Below are positions 1 through 8,995 of a stretch of DNA of 39,502 nt, one piece after another. Source of the DNA: Mariniblastus sp. GTDB lineage: Bacteria > Planctomycetota > Planctomycetia > Pirellulales > Pirellulaceae. The stretch lies in the NCBI GenBank assembly GCA_023300235.1, contig JALZWN010000059.1, forward strand, positions 1-39,502, written 5' to 3'. The translations under genes were made by a program, and so were the position numbers. The notes beneath the pieces were generated by a model, which saw nothing but the letters and a program-made list of their open reading frames with translations, was not told the DNA's origin and did not search any database. Positions within the stretch are counted from its first letter, which is position 1. The number at the start of each line of letters is the position of its first letter.

Positions 1-47
1 AAGCTAACCGCGGACGCCGGCAACCAATCCACGAACTCCCAAAGCCT

Positions 48-87
48 GCTTCCAGCTCCAACTACTCGCTTCCAGCTCCAACTACTC
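48..87. repeat. 20-bp tandem direct repeat, two copies
   Basis: Two perfect head-to-tail copies of a 20-bp unit (beginning gcttccagctcc) lie just upstream of trkH, and a third copy starts at 88 but diverges after three bases. The rest of positions 1-112 shows no gene or clear promoter. It may be a replication-slippage product; no function is implied. Confidence 0.85.
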
Positions 88-112
88 GCTCCAACCAACT
101 CCCCGCCCAACC

Positions 113-1987
113 ATGAACTTTCGCCTTGTCTCAAAACTGTTAGGCATCCTCGTACTTCTGGTCGGCGTGTTCATGCTGTTCAGCTTGATCTGGGCCTGGC
201 CCAAATTCGGTGTGCACTCGCATCCCGACACAAGCATCGCGCTAGATCAATTTGAGTACGCGGGGTTCTACGGCTTGCTGATGAGTGCAGCATTCTGCGG
301 CGTACTGGGCGCAGCGATGGTTTACTGGGGAAAAAGCGCGAAAGAAAAAGTCTTTCGCAAAGAAGCACTCGCCGCGGTCGCGCTCAGCTGGGTGCTGGCG
401 ACTTTCCTAGGAGCCTTACCCTACGTTTTTAGCGGCACCGCGCGAGGGCCCTCACTACGAAGCTCGACCGAAACCAATCAAATTCTAATCGCCGCACCGC
501 GATATAAAATTTGGAATAGCTGGAACACAGCCACCGTCGACGATGACCAACACAAAGTCCTAACCGCCGTGATCAACGCCAACGCGCGTGGCCTTTCCCA
601 CCGGCAATTACAACAACACTCCGGCGTGACCAACGCCGTCGACGTGTTTCGCAACCTGCAACAGCAACCGAACTTCGCAGGCTGGCTGATCGGCGCCGGC
701 GACATTGCCAACGCCCCCGTCGATCGCGCGTCAAACTTTCGTATGCAATGGGTTAGCATGGGACTGATCGACGGCATGTTCGAAGCCCAATCAGGCTTCA
801 GCACCACCGGCGCGACCGTGCTTAACGACCTAGAAGATCATAACTTGGTGCCGCACTCCATTTTGTTTTGGCGGTCAAGCACTCACTTTTTGGGAGGCCT
901 AGGGATCATTGTTTTGTTTGTAGTGCTACTAGGACAAAACTCGGCAGGCAAAGCACTCATGCGAACCGAAGTGCCGGGCCCCACCCAAGACAGTGCCAAC
1001 GCCCGCATGCAACACGCCGCTTGGAATTTCGCCGGCGTCTACATCGCGCTGAATATCTTACTAGCGATTATCCTGAAGCTGCTAGGCATGACCGTCTTCG
1101 ATGCGATCTGCCACTCCTTTGGCACCATGGCCACCGGAGGATTCAGCACCTACAACAGCAGCCTTGGACACTTCGTCTTGCACGACGCCACCAATGGGAT
1201 GGTGATCGAATACGTCGTGATCTTGTTCATGATCCTCGCAGGGGCAAACTTCACGCTGCTGTTTATGGCAGTGATCGGTAAGCCCCTACAGATGTTCCGC
1301 GATTCCGAATTCCGAGGCTACATCGGGATCATCATCGTCTCGACCGCCGTGCTGTTGGCGTTTGGCTTTGGTAGCTCAATCCCCGAATTTAGCAACGTCG
1401 AAAGCGGCATTCGTAACAGCTTGTTCCAAGTCGTCTCGGTTCTAACCACCACTGGCTTCGGCACCGCCGACTTTGATACTTGGCATGAAATGCAACGCGG
1501 CTGGTTACTGGCGCTGATGTTCGTCGGAGGCTGTGCAGGCAGCACCGGAGGAGGCATGAAGGTGATCCGGCATATTTTGTTCGTGAAAATTTTGCGAATG
1601 GAAGTCGAAACTACCTTCAACCCCCACGAAGTGCAGTTGCTGAAACTAGGTGGCAAATCCGTTGACGATCAAAAGTTAAGGCACTCGATTTTAGTCTACT
1701 TCGCACTGGTAATCTTTTTGTTCGTGGCCGGCTTCATCCTTGTGGTGGGAGTCGAGCCCGATTCGACGTGGGGTGGTCCTTCGGAAAACAAACTCATCGA
1801 CTCCGCCAGTGCCGTTGCCTCTACACTGAACAACATTGGCCCAGGACTGGGCGTTGTCGGACCGACTCAGAATTATTCGACGTTCTCTAGCATTACCAAA
1901 ACGCTGTTTATCCTGCTGATGATGCTGGGCCGGCTAGAGATCTTTCCGCTGCTTGTATTGTTTTCACCAAAGTTCTGGCGTGACTGA
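113..1987 (+). CDS. trkH: TrkH-family K+ uptake transporter, membrane subunit
   Basis: This is a K+ (or Na+/K+) translocating subunit of the TrkH/KtrB superfamily in the inner membrane. Four pore-loop signatures are visible in order: SGFSTTGAT (residues 227-235), [10 protein letters not shown] (337-346), TTTGFGT (445-451) and NNIGPGLG (573-580). These are the four repeats that form the selectivity filter, and hydrophobic helices lie between them. The glycine-rich stretch [12 protein letters not shown] (472-483) fits the gating-loop region of the family. At 624 residues it is well above the usual length of about 480. The excess is mostly a hydrophilic insert at about 110-213, just before the first pore loop. 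No TrkA-type RCK subunit lies beside it in this window. No good ribosome-binding site precedes the ATG. The gene overlaps the next one by 8 bases, which suggests co-transcription. Confidence 0.93.
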   Translation: MNFRLVSKLLGILVLLVGVFMLFSLIWAWPKFGVHSHPDTSIALDQFEYAGFYGLLMSAAFCGVLGAAMVYWGKSAKEKVFRKEALAAVALSWVLATFLGALPYVFSGTARGPSLRSSTETNQILIAAPRYKIWNSWNTATVDDDQHKVLTAVINANARGLSHRQLQQHSGVTNAVDVFRNLQQQPNFAGWLIGAGDIANAPVDRASNFRMQWVSMGLIDGMFEAQSGFSTTGATVLNDLEDHNLVPHSILFWRSSTHFLGGLGIIVLFVVLLGQNSAGKALMRTEVPGPTQDSANARMQHAAWNFAGVYIALNILLAIILKLLGMTVFDAICHSFGTMATGGFSTYNSSLGHFVLHDATNGMVIEYVVILFMILAGANFTLLFMAVIGKPLQMFRDSEFRGYIGIIIVSTAVLLAFGFGSSIPEFSNVESGIRNSLFQVVSVLTTTGFGTADFDTWHEMQRGWLLALMFVGGCAGSTGGGMKVIRHILFVKILRMEVETTFNPHEVQLLKLGGKSVDDQKLRHSILVYFALVIFLFVAGFILVVGVEPDSTWGGPSENKLIDSASAVASTLNNIGPGLGVVGPTQNYSTFSSITKTLFILLMMLGRLEIFPLLVLFSPKFWRD

Positions 1988-2504
1988 TCAACCACACCAT
2001 CAAGACGCCGCGAGCCCCGACGGCATCGCGGCAGCCGAACTACCAATGGCCCAGCAACCGCCAACGGCCAACGCAGTTCAAGATAATTCAGACATGCTAT
2101 GGATGCACGGTTTATTCTTTTGGATGGCCGCCACAGTGATCGGCGCATCTTTCTTGATGCAGTCCCAAGGGCAAGAGTCCGTGTTCCTGCCGGGAGCAAA
2201 GTCAGCGATGCCCGAGCTTTGCGTCGCAAAACGAATCTTCCGAGTCCCCTGCCCCGGTTGCGGATTAACTCGATCATTCATTTCGATCAGCCACGGCCAA
2301 TTCGCTCGAGCATGGAATTTTAATCCAGTCAGTTTTTTGTTGCACCCGTTTATCTTTGCCCAGATCCCATGGAACGCGATGCAATATTGGTTGATTCGCA
2401 AACGCGGTTACGGCGTGAGCTTGCCGTACGTTCATTTTTTACCGATCACGATCGCAGTGTTCATGCTCGTCCGCTGGCTGATGCTGGTACCGCAGATATT
2501 TTAA
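1980..2504 (+). CDS. DUF2752 family membrane protein
   Basis: A 174-residue protein with the DUF2752 hallmark CPGCGLTR, followed by a conserved helix pattern (HGQFARAWNFNP) and hydrophobic segments. The family is membrane-bound and its function is unknown. I place the start at a GTG whose bases overlap the trkH stop (GTGACTGA), the arrangement typical of translational coupling. An ATG 27 bases upstream (1953) in the same frame would give a nine-residue extension that does not look like a signal sequence. Expected topology is three membrane segments: one near the N-terminus, one after the CPGCG motif and one at the C-terminus. The role beside a K+ transporter is unknown. Confidence 0.85.
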   Translation: MTDQPHHQDAASPDGIAAAELPMAQQPPTANAVQDNSDMLWMHGLFFWMAATVIGASFLMQSQGQESVFLPGAKSAMPELCVAKRIFRVPCPGCGLTRSFISISHGQFARAWNFNPVSFLLHPFIFAQIPWNAMQYWLIRKRGYGVSLPYVHFLPITIAVFMLVRWLMLVPQIF

Positions 2505-2553
2505 AACCATGGCTCACTTTTATTGTTCTACAACAACACCTACAGCCAATCTC

Positions 2554-3390
2554 ATGTCTCTGACAAAAACGCTGAAACTAAACGACCGATCCGTCAACTA
2601 CGTCGACCAAGGCAACGGACCACCACTACTGCTAGTCCACGGATTCCCACTCGACCATTCGATGTGGAAAAACCAGATCAACTTTTTTCAGACCAGCCAC
2701 CGAGTGATCAGCCCAGCCCTTCCGGGCTTCGGAGCGAGCGAGCCGATGACCGCCTCAGACGCCGACCCAGCAACCCGCTCGTTGACCATGGAGCGCCTAG
2801 CCGATTGGCTGGTCGAATTTTTAGACGCGATCGACTGCAAGCAACCAGTGCACTATTGCGGTCTATCGATGGGCGGCTACATCGGCTGGCAATTCTGGCG
2901 ACGGCACGCTTCGCGATTAAAATCAATCATCGCCGCCAACACCCGCGCCGCCAAGGACGACGAATTGATCCGACGCGGCCGCCACATGGCCGCTGCCCAA
3001 GTCCGAGTTTCCGGGGCGAGACTAATAGCCGATGCGATGATCAAAAAGCTGTTCTATTTGGCGAATGACCAAAACCCGCTGGACATCGACTACATCGCCC
3101 AAGTCCATCAAACGATCCTCGCGACCGATCCGAACACGATTTCAGCAGGCCAAATCGGCATGTCCCAACGCATCGACGCGACGGCCTGGCTCAGCGAAAT
3201 CAACGTTCCGATCTTATTCATCGGCGGCGAGTTTGACACGATCACCCCGCCGGAAGAAATGCAATCCAACGCCATAGCCGCCAACAACGCCGAATTCAAA
3301 AACATCCCCAGCGCCAGCCACCTCACGCCGCTAGAACAACCGGCCGCGTTTAATTCTGCGGTAGAGCAATTCTTAGATAACATTGCCTAA
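2554..3390 (+). CDS. Alpha/beta-fold hydrolase
   Basis: A single-domain alpha/beta hydrolase of 278 residues from the ATG at 2554. The order of motifs is complete: oxyanion-hole loop HGFPLDHSMW, nucleophile elbow GLSMGG (Ser105), acid in GGEFDTITPP (Asp228) and catalytic His in SASHLTPLEQP (His256). The fold and triad resemble the 3-oxoadipate enol-lactonase/esterase subgroup, but the substrate cannot be read from sequence. An upstream ATG at 2509 would add 15 residues (MAHFYCSTTTPTANL) that do not resemble the family's N-terminus, so the second ATG is preferred. It lies 49 bases after the DUF2752 gene and is probably the last gene of the trkH transcription unit. Confidence 0.88.
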   Translation: MSLTKTLKLNDRSVNYVDQGNGPPLLLVHGFPLDHSMWKNQINFFQTSHRVISPALPGFGASEPMTASDADPATRSLTMERLADWLVEFLDAIDCKQPVHYCGLSMGGYIGWQFWRRHASRLKSIIAANTRAAKDDELIRRGRHMAAAQVRVSGARLIADAMIKKLFYLANDQNPLDIDYIAQVHQTILATDPNTISAGQIGMSQRIDATAWLSEINVPILFIGGEFDTITPPEEMQSNAIAANNAEFKNIPSASHLTPLEQPAAFNSAVEQFLDNIA

Positions 3391-3509
3391 ACTTGTCCAA
3401 CCATGCCTAAACTTGCCGTTGCCGATGGGCTGGTTGATTTAGCAATCCGCTTTGACGAACGCCACCACTGAACTCCTCGAAGCCCTCACGGGCAGCAGGC
3501 CCCCGGTGC

Positions 3510-3558
3510 GACAGTGCTTCCGACCCGCCGTGCGCAGACACAAGCTGCAAGCACTGTC
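3510..3558. repeat. Intergenic palindrome (10-bp perfect arms)
   Basis: Arms GACAGTGCTT (3510-3519) and AAGCACTGTC (3549-3558) are exact reverse complements around a 29-base GC-rich spacer. They lie in the 396-base gene-free stretch between the hydrolase and the convergent NRDE gene. There is no T-run beside it, so it is not a simple terminator. A short GTCT tetranucleotide run lies near 3631. The rest of the stretch shows no supported gene. Confidence 0.6.
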
Positions 3559-3705
3559 CCACATTTTCTTGGCTTGACTGAAGACGCTTGAAACAACAAG
3601 CTCGACCACGTGGACTGAAACGGACTCGCTATCTGTCTGTCTGTCTCTAAATCCCAAAAATACGATTTCCTTGCGTGGTACGGATTGCAGGACAATAAAA
3701 CGAAA

Positions 3706-3740
3706 AAAGCCCAAGCGACGCTGAACGTCACTTGGGCTTT
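3706..3740 (-). terminator. Rho-independent terminator for the NRDE-family gene
   Basis: A 15-bp stem (AAAGCCCAAG... pairing with ...CTTGGGCTTT, one mismatch) closes a 5-base loop. On the minus strand it is followed by a run of six T. It sits 47 bases beyond the stop of the leftward gene ending at 3787. It may also stop rightward transcripts, though the plus-strand side has only a broken T-tract. Confidence 0.88.
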
Positions 3741-3786
3741 AATTGGTTTTGAAAACGCTGTTCGAAACAACGCTTACAATAATCAC

Positions 3787-4575
3787 TTAGCCTTGAGCTT
3801 CTGCTTCGGCGGCTTTGGCTTTGGCTTCTCGCAGGCCACGACTCAAAATGTCGCGGAGGGCTGGCGAGTAATCCTCGAACTTGGATTGGTCCGGTGAACC
3901 GTTTGAGTACTGATAAATGGCGTCGCGTGGCTTTTGGCCAAGTGAAATCAATGCCGAGCTGACCGTGCCGTAGCCCTGTTCTTTGACTACCATGCTGGGG
4001 CGGCCGGGGACGGTTGGGGTGCGAGCCAAGACCTTGCTGGCGATCGCCAAGAATTTGACCGGCGAATCGAGCGTCTGAAGCGTCAACAACCGACGAGCCA
4101 TCGATGCTCGCTCGTCACGCGGATCGTTTAAATCGCGATCACTGATCACGCACAATCCCTGCTCCAGCTCAATCACGTCGGTTTCTTTCGACGACTGAAT
4201 CACCCAACCACCGTCTTGATCGGCCACGCAAAAATTGGCTCCGCCGTATTGCCCCGTGTGCAACTCTTCTAACGCAAAATCAACGGCTGCTTGTGCCGAG
4301 TTGCATTTGAGCATCTCGCGAGCTAAAGCCCCACGAGAACGCGGGCTCAAGGCGAGACCGTTCTTTTTGCGGCGAACGACTCCAACGAACATGCCGTTCT
4401 GATTGACACCCAAATAGGTACCCCCAGTATGCTGGTCGACGCTGGCCAAAACACGGGGCTTGCCAGATTGAATGGATGGAGTTTGACAGATTCGGTCGAA
4501 TGATTCCTCTCGATTGTAGGCGGCTAAAATGGGTGCTTCGGGTACTAGGTGGTATACGATTGCCAGAAGGCTCAT
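3787..4575 (-). CDS. TANGO2/NRDE family protein
   Basis: Resembles the NRDE (TANGO2, DUF833) family. The opening pattern is hydrophobic strand, then LAAYNREESF, where the family has the NRDE signature; here it reads NREE. Further family-like segments are GGTYLGVNQNGMFVGVVRR and GGANFCVADQDGGWVIQSS. The 262-residue length fits. Bacterial members are uncharacterised; eukaryotic TANGO2 is linked to haem/lipid handling, which should not be transferred directly. I start at the ATG at 4575: an in-frame upstream codon at 4590 is TTG and adds only five residues. The gene is monocistronic, with a strong terminator downstream and a 280-base AT-richer gap upstream that holds a run of G but no other gene. 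Confidence 0.78.
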   Translation of the reverse strand: MSLLAIVYHLVPEAPILAAYNREESFDRICQTPSIQSGKPRVLASVDQHTGGTYLGVNQNGMFVGVVRRKKNGLALSPRSRGALAREMLKCNSAQAAVDFALEELHTGQYGGANFCVADQDGGWVIQSSKETDVIELEQGLCVISDRDLNDPRDERASMARRLLTLQTLDSPVKFLAIASKVLARTPTVPGRPSMVVKEQGYGTVSSALISLGQKPRDAIYQYSNGSPDQSKFEDYSPALRDILSRGLREAKAKAAEAEAQG

Positions 4576-4859
4576 GCGTTCACTTTTCAAAGATCAGTTA
4601 GTGTCGTTGTCCGTTACGTTACTTTTTCGTTAGAAACATCATTTCGATGAAAATCGTCTCCTTTACGATGGCCATTAATCTACCGGATCAATCACGAATT
4701 GGCACCCCTAAACGGGGGGGCAGCAAGGGCTTTCAGTAGCTCATCGCCCCAAAATACGTCGATTAGAGCGACTTAATGGTCTACGGGGTTCGTTTCAGAT
4801 TGTTCACTGCCTCTCAATTCGAAGCTAATTTTAGGCCTGATTAGCGCTTATCCCCGCGA

Positions 4860-5684
4860 TTGTGGAATACCGGTCTAAAACTCGGATTGCACCCAACCTA
4901 CGATCCACGTTATTTAAAGCTGCCCCAACGAGAAAAAGCTTTGGAAACGACCCTTCATAAACAACTCAAAGACGAATTCTGCGACGCTGACGCGGAGCTC
5001 GAAGTCAAGCTCGACCGCTACCGAATCGATGTCGTTAGCGGTGATCGGCTGATCGAGATCCAACGAAGCAGCCTGTCGTCGATCCGCGACAAAATCCAGC
5101 GGCTGCTGAAGCTGGGTTTCACGGTCGACGTCGTCAAACCGCTGGTGACTCGCAAGCGTCTGGTGAAGCTGAGCAAAAAAGGCGGCCCGGTCGTCGAATC
5201 TCGCTGGAGTCCCAAACGCGGTACGATCTTGGACCTATTCGATGAGCTGATCTATTTCACGCGTGTGTTCCCGCATCCGAATCTGACGTTGATCACTCCG
5301 ATGATCGAGATCGAAGAGATCCGGTATCCCGGTCGCGGCAAACGTCGCCGGCGTCGCAAGGGAGATTTCGTGGTGGAGGACCGACAGATTTTGGAGATGG
5401 GCGACGCGGCGTTTTTCCGAACGGTTCAGGACTTGCATCGTTTGCTGCCCAAGGACTTGCCGAAAAAGTTTGACACCGGCGAACTTGCCGCCGCGATGGA
5501 TATACCTCGTAGTAAGGCTCAGCAGATCGCTTACGTGATGCGGAAAACGGGGGCGATGGTCGAGGTCGAAAAGCGTGGCAACGCGATCGTCTGCCGGCTG
5601 ACAAACAAAACCGAAGCCAAAAAAGCGTTGAGCGCTAAACGCCCCAAGAAAAAAGCCAAGATGCCAAAACGCAAATCGGCGTAG
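4860..5684 (+). CDS. Putative PD-(D/E)XK nuclease-like protein with C-terminal winged helix
   Basis: Not a family I can name with certainty. Residues 45-70 read as a strand-rich core with RIDVV (Asp57) followed by LIEIQRS (Glu66, Gln68). This D-(8 residues)-ExQ pattern matches the active site of PD-(D/E)XK nucleases, including CoiA-like proteins; the helix SIRDKIQRLLKLGF follows, as expected in that fold. A basic stretch (RGKRRRRRKGD, 159-169) could contact nucleic acid. Residues 205-247 look like a winged helix, with helices ending in IPRSKAQQIAYVMRKTG and a beta wing. The last 25 residues are Lys-rich. No ATG occurs before the middle of the frame, and an in-frame stop lies at 4842, so translation must start at TTG 4860 or another non-ATG codon close by. 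It stands alone, followed by a strong terminator. The nuclease role is inference. Confidence 0.72.
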   Translation: MWNTGLKLGLHPTYDPRYLKLPQREKALETTLHKQLKDEFCDADAELEVKLDRYRIDVVSGDRLIEIQRSSLSSIRDKIQRLLKLGFTVDVVKPLVTRKRLVKLSKKGGPVVESRWSPKRGTILDLFDELIYFTRVFPHPNLTLITPMIEIEEIRYPGRGKRRRRRKGDFVVEDRQILEMGDAAFFRTVQDLHRLLPKDLPKKFDTGELAAAMDIPRSKAQQIAYVMRKTGAMVEVEKRGNAIVCRLTNKTEAKKALSAKRPKKKAKMPKRKSA

Positions 5685-5729
5685 CGCGGGTTACGAACAT
5701 CTTCTTTGTTGACGGCAAAACAAAAAAAC

Positions 5730-5810
5730 AACCACTGCTGGACACCGATCAACAGGGATTTCCAAACGCACATCCCTGTCTATCAGTGTCGATCGGTGGT
5801 TAATTTTTTT
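5730..5810 (+). terminator. Long imperfect hairpin terminator
   Basis: Arms at 5730-5759 and 5772-5801 pair at 24 of 30 positions around a 12-base loop, followed by AA and seven T (5804-5810). It lies 45 bases after the stop of the nuclease-like gene and fits a Rho-independent terminator for it. The length and imperfection also recall the small inverted-repeat elements elsewhere in the window. Confidence 0.75.
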
Positions 5811-5889
5811 CGCTGCACCTAAAGCGTAATAGAAGATGTTTCCTCACAGTGCTTAGTGGTTGCTTTTACTCTGGAGGGAGCTGTCCTGG

Positions 5890-5933
5890 GCAAGCAACAT
5901 TTCTAAATCTCACCATGCGGGATCTTGCCACTA
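5890..5933. repeat. Dispersed repeat, half-A copy at the 3' end of a GTPase gene
   Basis: The segment ending in tcttgccacta matches 11876-11917 at about 34 of 38 positions, and a shorter match lies at 8996-9019. The last three bases (cta) are the minus-strand stop codon of the GTPase gene, so the repeat abuts or supplies its end. On the minus strand it reads TAGTGGCAAGA at its start. Confidence 0.7.
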
Positions 5934-7259
5934 CTGTTCCGCGTGACGGTTCAAGCTTAGGCGAGATTTGATTTCTTCTTTCAAGTGAGCCACGACAGAA
6001 TCTTTATTCGTCGTTGCCAAAATATCGTTCACGACCGTTTTGGCCGAACCGACGCCCCATGAGCCGCCTTGTTCAAAGTAGTGCTTTGCCGACCGGCCGA
6101 TGATATAAGAGGTAAAACCTGCGGCGGCTCCTTGCGGGATCAACGTCAACGCCGTCCCCAACGTTCCGGTGATCAACTTAAAGGCACTCGCGCCCCAGTT
6201 GGTAAATTCACCCAACGCATAGATGCCTGCTGCACCGCTAATCGCTTTCGCCAGTCCCCGTGCTTGCGACATGGAAAACGACAGCCCGTAGACTTTTGAC
6301 AACGTAACGATCATCAAAGCGTCCACTGCCAAGCCGCCGAAAATGTCAACGATGGGAATCGGGTTCGCCGCGACGACGACTGCCTTAGTGGCCGCCATCG
6401 TCCAGATCACTTGATCGGCTCGTTTTTCTCGCATCGCAACTCGTAGTGCCGAGATTCGGTCGCTTTTGTCGGCGGCATACATCGCGGCATTGAGCGCCAA
6501 CAAGCCGAGGCCTTCTTTCTCAAGCGTTTCCAAGATCATCGACTTGAGTTCTTCCACGTCCGGTTCCGTCTTACGCCACTCGGTTTTCTCTCCCCCGTCG
6601 GGTTGCTGGATAACGTATTCGACTTTCCGAGGGTCGGCGACAGTGGTCACAAAATGTTCAGCTGGGATCAAACCCTCCAAACGCTTTTGTAGCATCTCAA
6701 TCAGCACCTTTTTTTCATCGTCACGGTACAAATCGATTTTGTTAAACACCAAGATGATCGGTTTTTGAACGGCTGCCAATTCCACCAACGCCGCGTATTC
6801 GGTTTCGTTCAAATCGGAATCGGTGACGAACAAAATCAAATCCGAACGCCGCGCGGTCACCTCGGCCAGTTCCGCTCGATCGGCGCCACCGACTTCGTTG
6901 ATACCAGGCGTATCGATTAAAACAATTTCCGACGACTCCATGCCCGGCAAACGATACCCGGCTCCATCCCAAGCCGTCCCCCAAACTTGCTTCGTCCAAC
7001 CGCCTTGTACATCCACCTCCGCAACCGCTCGGCCGATCAACGCGTTGATCATCGCCGACTTGCCCGTGCTGATCTCGCCAAAGATCGTGATCTCGACTCG
7101 CCCCGTCGAGATCTTTTCGTACATCTCGTTCAGCTGAGCGATATCGTCGATTAAAAGCTTCCGTTCGGAATCGGAGCAACCACGCAGGTCGCCCAGCGTC
7201 TTTTCGACGGACTTCACGGCTTCGAGGTAGTTGGGGTCTTGTGGAGATGACTGGGTCAC
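5931..7259 (-). CDS. Dynamin/Era-like GTPase with C-terminal DUF697 (YcjF-like) domain
   Basis: A 442-residue GTPase. G1 is GEISTGKS (61-68), G3 is DTPG (116-119) and G4 is NKID (173-176). The segment between G1 and G3 holds a plausible switch region. From about 290 the chain becomes hydrophobic and matches the DUF697 pattern seen with YcjF/YcjX-type stress GTPases, with ANPIPIVDIFGG and later amphipathic helices; this part likely inserts in or lies on the inner membrane. The start is GTG (7259), 12 bases after the stop of the larger GTPase gene upstream, so the two form one leftward operon. No partner gene for a third component is present. GTPase activity is well supported; the cellular role (membrane stress or remodelling) is inference. 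Confidence 0.88.
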   Translation of the reverse strand: MTQSSPQDPNYLEAVKSVEKTLGDLRGCSDSERKLLIDDIAQLNEMYEKISTGRVEITIFGEISTGKSAMINALIGRAVAEVDVQGGWTKQVWGTAWDGAGYRLPGMESSEIVLIDTPGINEVGGADRAELAEVTARRSDLILFVTDSDLNETEYAALVELAAVQKPIILVFNKIDLYRDDEKKVLIEMLQKRLEGLIPAEHFVTTVADPRKVEYVIQQPDGGEKTEWRKTEPDVEELKSMILETLEKEGLGLLALNAAMYAADKSDRISALRVAMREKRADQVIWTMAATKAVVVAANPIPIVDIFGGLAVDALMIVTLSKVYGLSFSMSQARGLAKAISGAAGIYALGEFTNWGASAFKLITGTLGTALTLIPQGAAAGFTSYIIGRSAKHYFEQGGSWGVGSAKTVVNDILATTNKDSVVAHLKEEIKSRLSLNRHAEQ

Positions 7260-7271
7260 GATGTTTTCTTT

Positions 7272-8816
7272 CTAGTCAGCAATTTTTTCGCGAGCGGTTT
7301 TTAGGAACTTTCGCAGTTCATCGGCGCTGGTGACGATGTTCCATTTACGGCGAGCCAAACCAGCTAGGCCACCTTCTGGGGTTTGCATTTCGGAGCGGAA
7401 ATAATCGATGAACACCATCCCGATCCAACGAGTGATCAACGCCTGCACTGATCCTTGCAATACACCACCGGCGATCGTTCCGGCGATAGGCACGGTTTTA
7501 ATGACCGAAGCCACGACGGAGGTCACGGCGACGGTTGCCCCTTGAGCCCCCAGCACGCCGATCAGGTTTTTGCCCATCTCTCCAAGCCAACGTGAGGCCG
7601 TTTCGACGTCGACTTTCTGTTGGTAGACTTCGGCCAGATCCAAAATCATTTTGGTGCTGATCGCCGAACCGGCCAACAAATCCACGACCGGAAACGGGCT
7701 TACCGCGGCCACGCCACCGGCGCCCCATTGGTACTTTTCGACGATGTTCCAGGCTTTGCGATCAAGCGAGTCTTTGACGCGATCACGAGCTTTTTCCACT
7801 AGCCCGCGAGACTGTAACAGCAAGTTCGCCATCAGCAGATCCTTGCCGTCTTTTTTAACAATCGCCACCATTCGATCGGCCAGTGGTTCGATATTCGGAT
7901 CGACTTCGACCGTCTCTTCGATCTCGGTGCCGTCGGCTGAAATTTTCCGCCGCGTCCGCGTACCCGCTTGGGCTTGGATGCAAACGATGTCTTGTTTACT
8001 GACGAAGGATCCGGTCTGGTCAAAGATTTGCCCTACCAGTTTGTCACGATCCGATTGAGAGTACCAGTCGCTTTTGTTGAGGCAGATGACGGTGCGTTTT
8101 TCCATTTGACCTAGCTGTGCCAACAGATCGTGTTCGCTCTGCCGCAACGGCCCGTCGACGACCACCAAAACAATGTCTGCGTCTTTGGCGGATTCGGCGG
8201 CGATGTGAACGTGATCGGCACCGTCGATCTCGCCGATGCCCGGCGTGTCGACAAGCGTGACCTGGTCGATGCCCGGCCAAGGGATCTCGTTGCGAGTCAC
8301 CGTCGTGCCGCCACGAACATCGGTGGAAAAGACTTGGCTGCCCGAGAGCAAGTTCAACACCGACGATTTGCCGCTGGAGATGGTTCCAAAGGCAACGATC
8401 TCTAGCGTTTGGGCTTCGCGTTTTTGTTCAAGTTCTTTAACCAACGGATCGAGTTGGGCTTGTAGCACCGCGTCGTCGCCGGCTTCTCTGGCGAGCTTAT
8501 CGACTTGTTCTAGGTTTTCGTCGATCTCAAAATCTTTTTCGCCAGCGGAGAGTTCGCTCGGGTTTTTGGATCGCCGAGCCAACCGTCGTTTTTTTGTAAT
8601 TGAGGCGCCAAAGAGTTTCCATAGCGTCCAGCCGGCGCTGCCCAAAATCAGCAACGTGCCGATGCCGACGACGATTAAATACAACACGCCCCAAATCGAA
8701 CCCACGCCCGTAGCGGCTTGGTAATTGTCGATGACCCAACCGGGCAACCAGATCAAGCCAAGCCCGATCACGGCCATGACGATCAGGAGAAAAACTCCAG
8801 TGAAGGTTTTATGCAT
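7272..8816 (-). CDS. Membrane-anchored GTPase with DUF697-like domain
   Basis: A 514-residue protein that leads the leftward GTPase operon. Two transmembrane helices (about 6-28 and 40-66) come first, then a charged, probably coiled-coil linker (85-135), then the G domain: GTISSGKS (144-151), DTPG (190-193) and NKSD (247-250). The C-terminal half repeats the DUF697-like pattern (AVSPFPVVDLLAGSAI, then glycine/alanine-rich hydrophobic helices). It is homologous in layout to the following gene but differs by the N-terminal membrane anchor, which suggests an old duplication giving one anchored and one less firmly anchored partner that may form a heteromer. No clear Shine-Dalgarno sequence precedes the ATG. 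Nothing in the sequence fixes the substrate membrane or stress signal. Confidence 0.88.
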   Translation of the reverse strand: MHKTFTGVFLLIVMAVIGLGLIWLPGWVIDNYQAATGVGSIWGVLYLIVVGIGTLLILGSAGWTLWKLFGASITKKRRLARRSKNPSELSAGEKDFEIDENLEQVDKLAREAGDDAVLQAQLDPLVKELEQKREAQTLEIVAFGTISSGKSSVLNLLSGSQVFSTDVRGGTTVTRNEIPWPGIDQVTLVDTPGIGEIDGADHVHIAAESAKDADIVLVVVDGPLRQSEHDLLAQLGQMEKRTVICLNKSDWYSQSDRDKLVGQIFDQTGSFVSKQDIVCIQAQAGTRTRRKISADGTEIEETVEVDPNIEPLADRMVAIVKKDGKDLLMANLLLQSRGLVEKARDRVKDSLDRKAWNIVEKYQWGAGGVAAVSPFPVVDLLAGSAISTKMILDLAEVYQQKVDVETASRWLGEMGKNLIGVLGAQGATVAVTSVVASVIKTVPIAGTIAGGVLQGSVQALITRWIGMVFIDYFRSEMQTPEGGLAGLARRKWNIVTSADELRKFLKTAREKIAD

Positions 8817-8995
8817 TATCGTGTGGTTGGTGGCAGTTGAAAAAAAAGGGGACGATCGGCGAACAGAACAAGCTCACCTTCTCAGTGGCAAACAGTTTAA
8901 CTCGGCAAGCTTGGATCGTTAATAGCGACTAGCGTCGTTCCCAGGTAAATGGTTCTTTGTGGAATTTAGCAGCTGTTTTCAACCCGAATGGGGGC

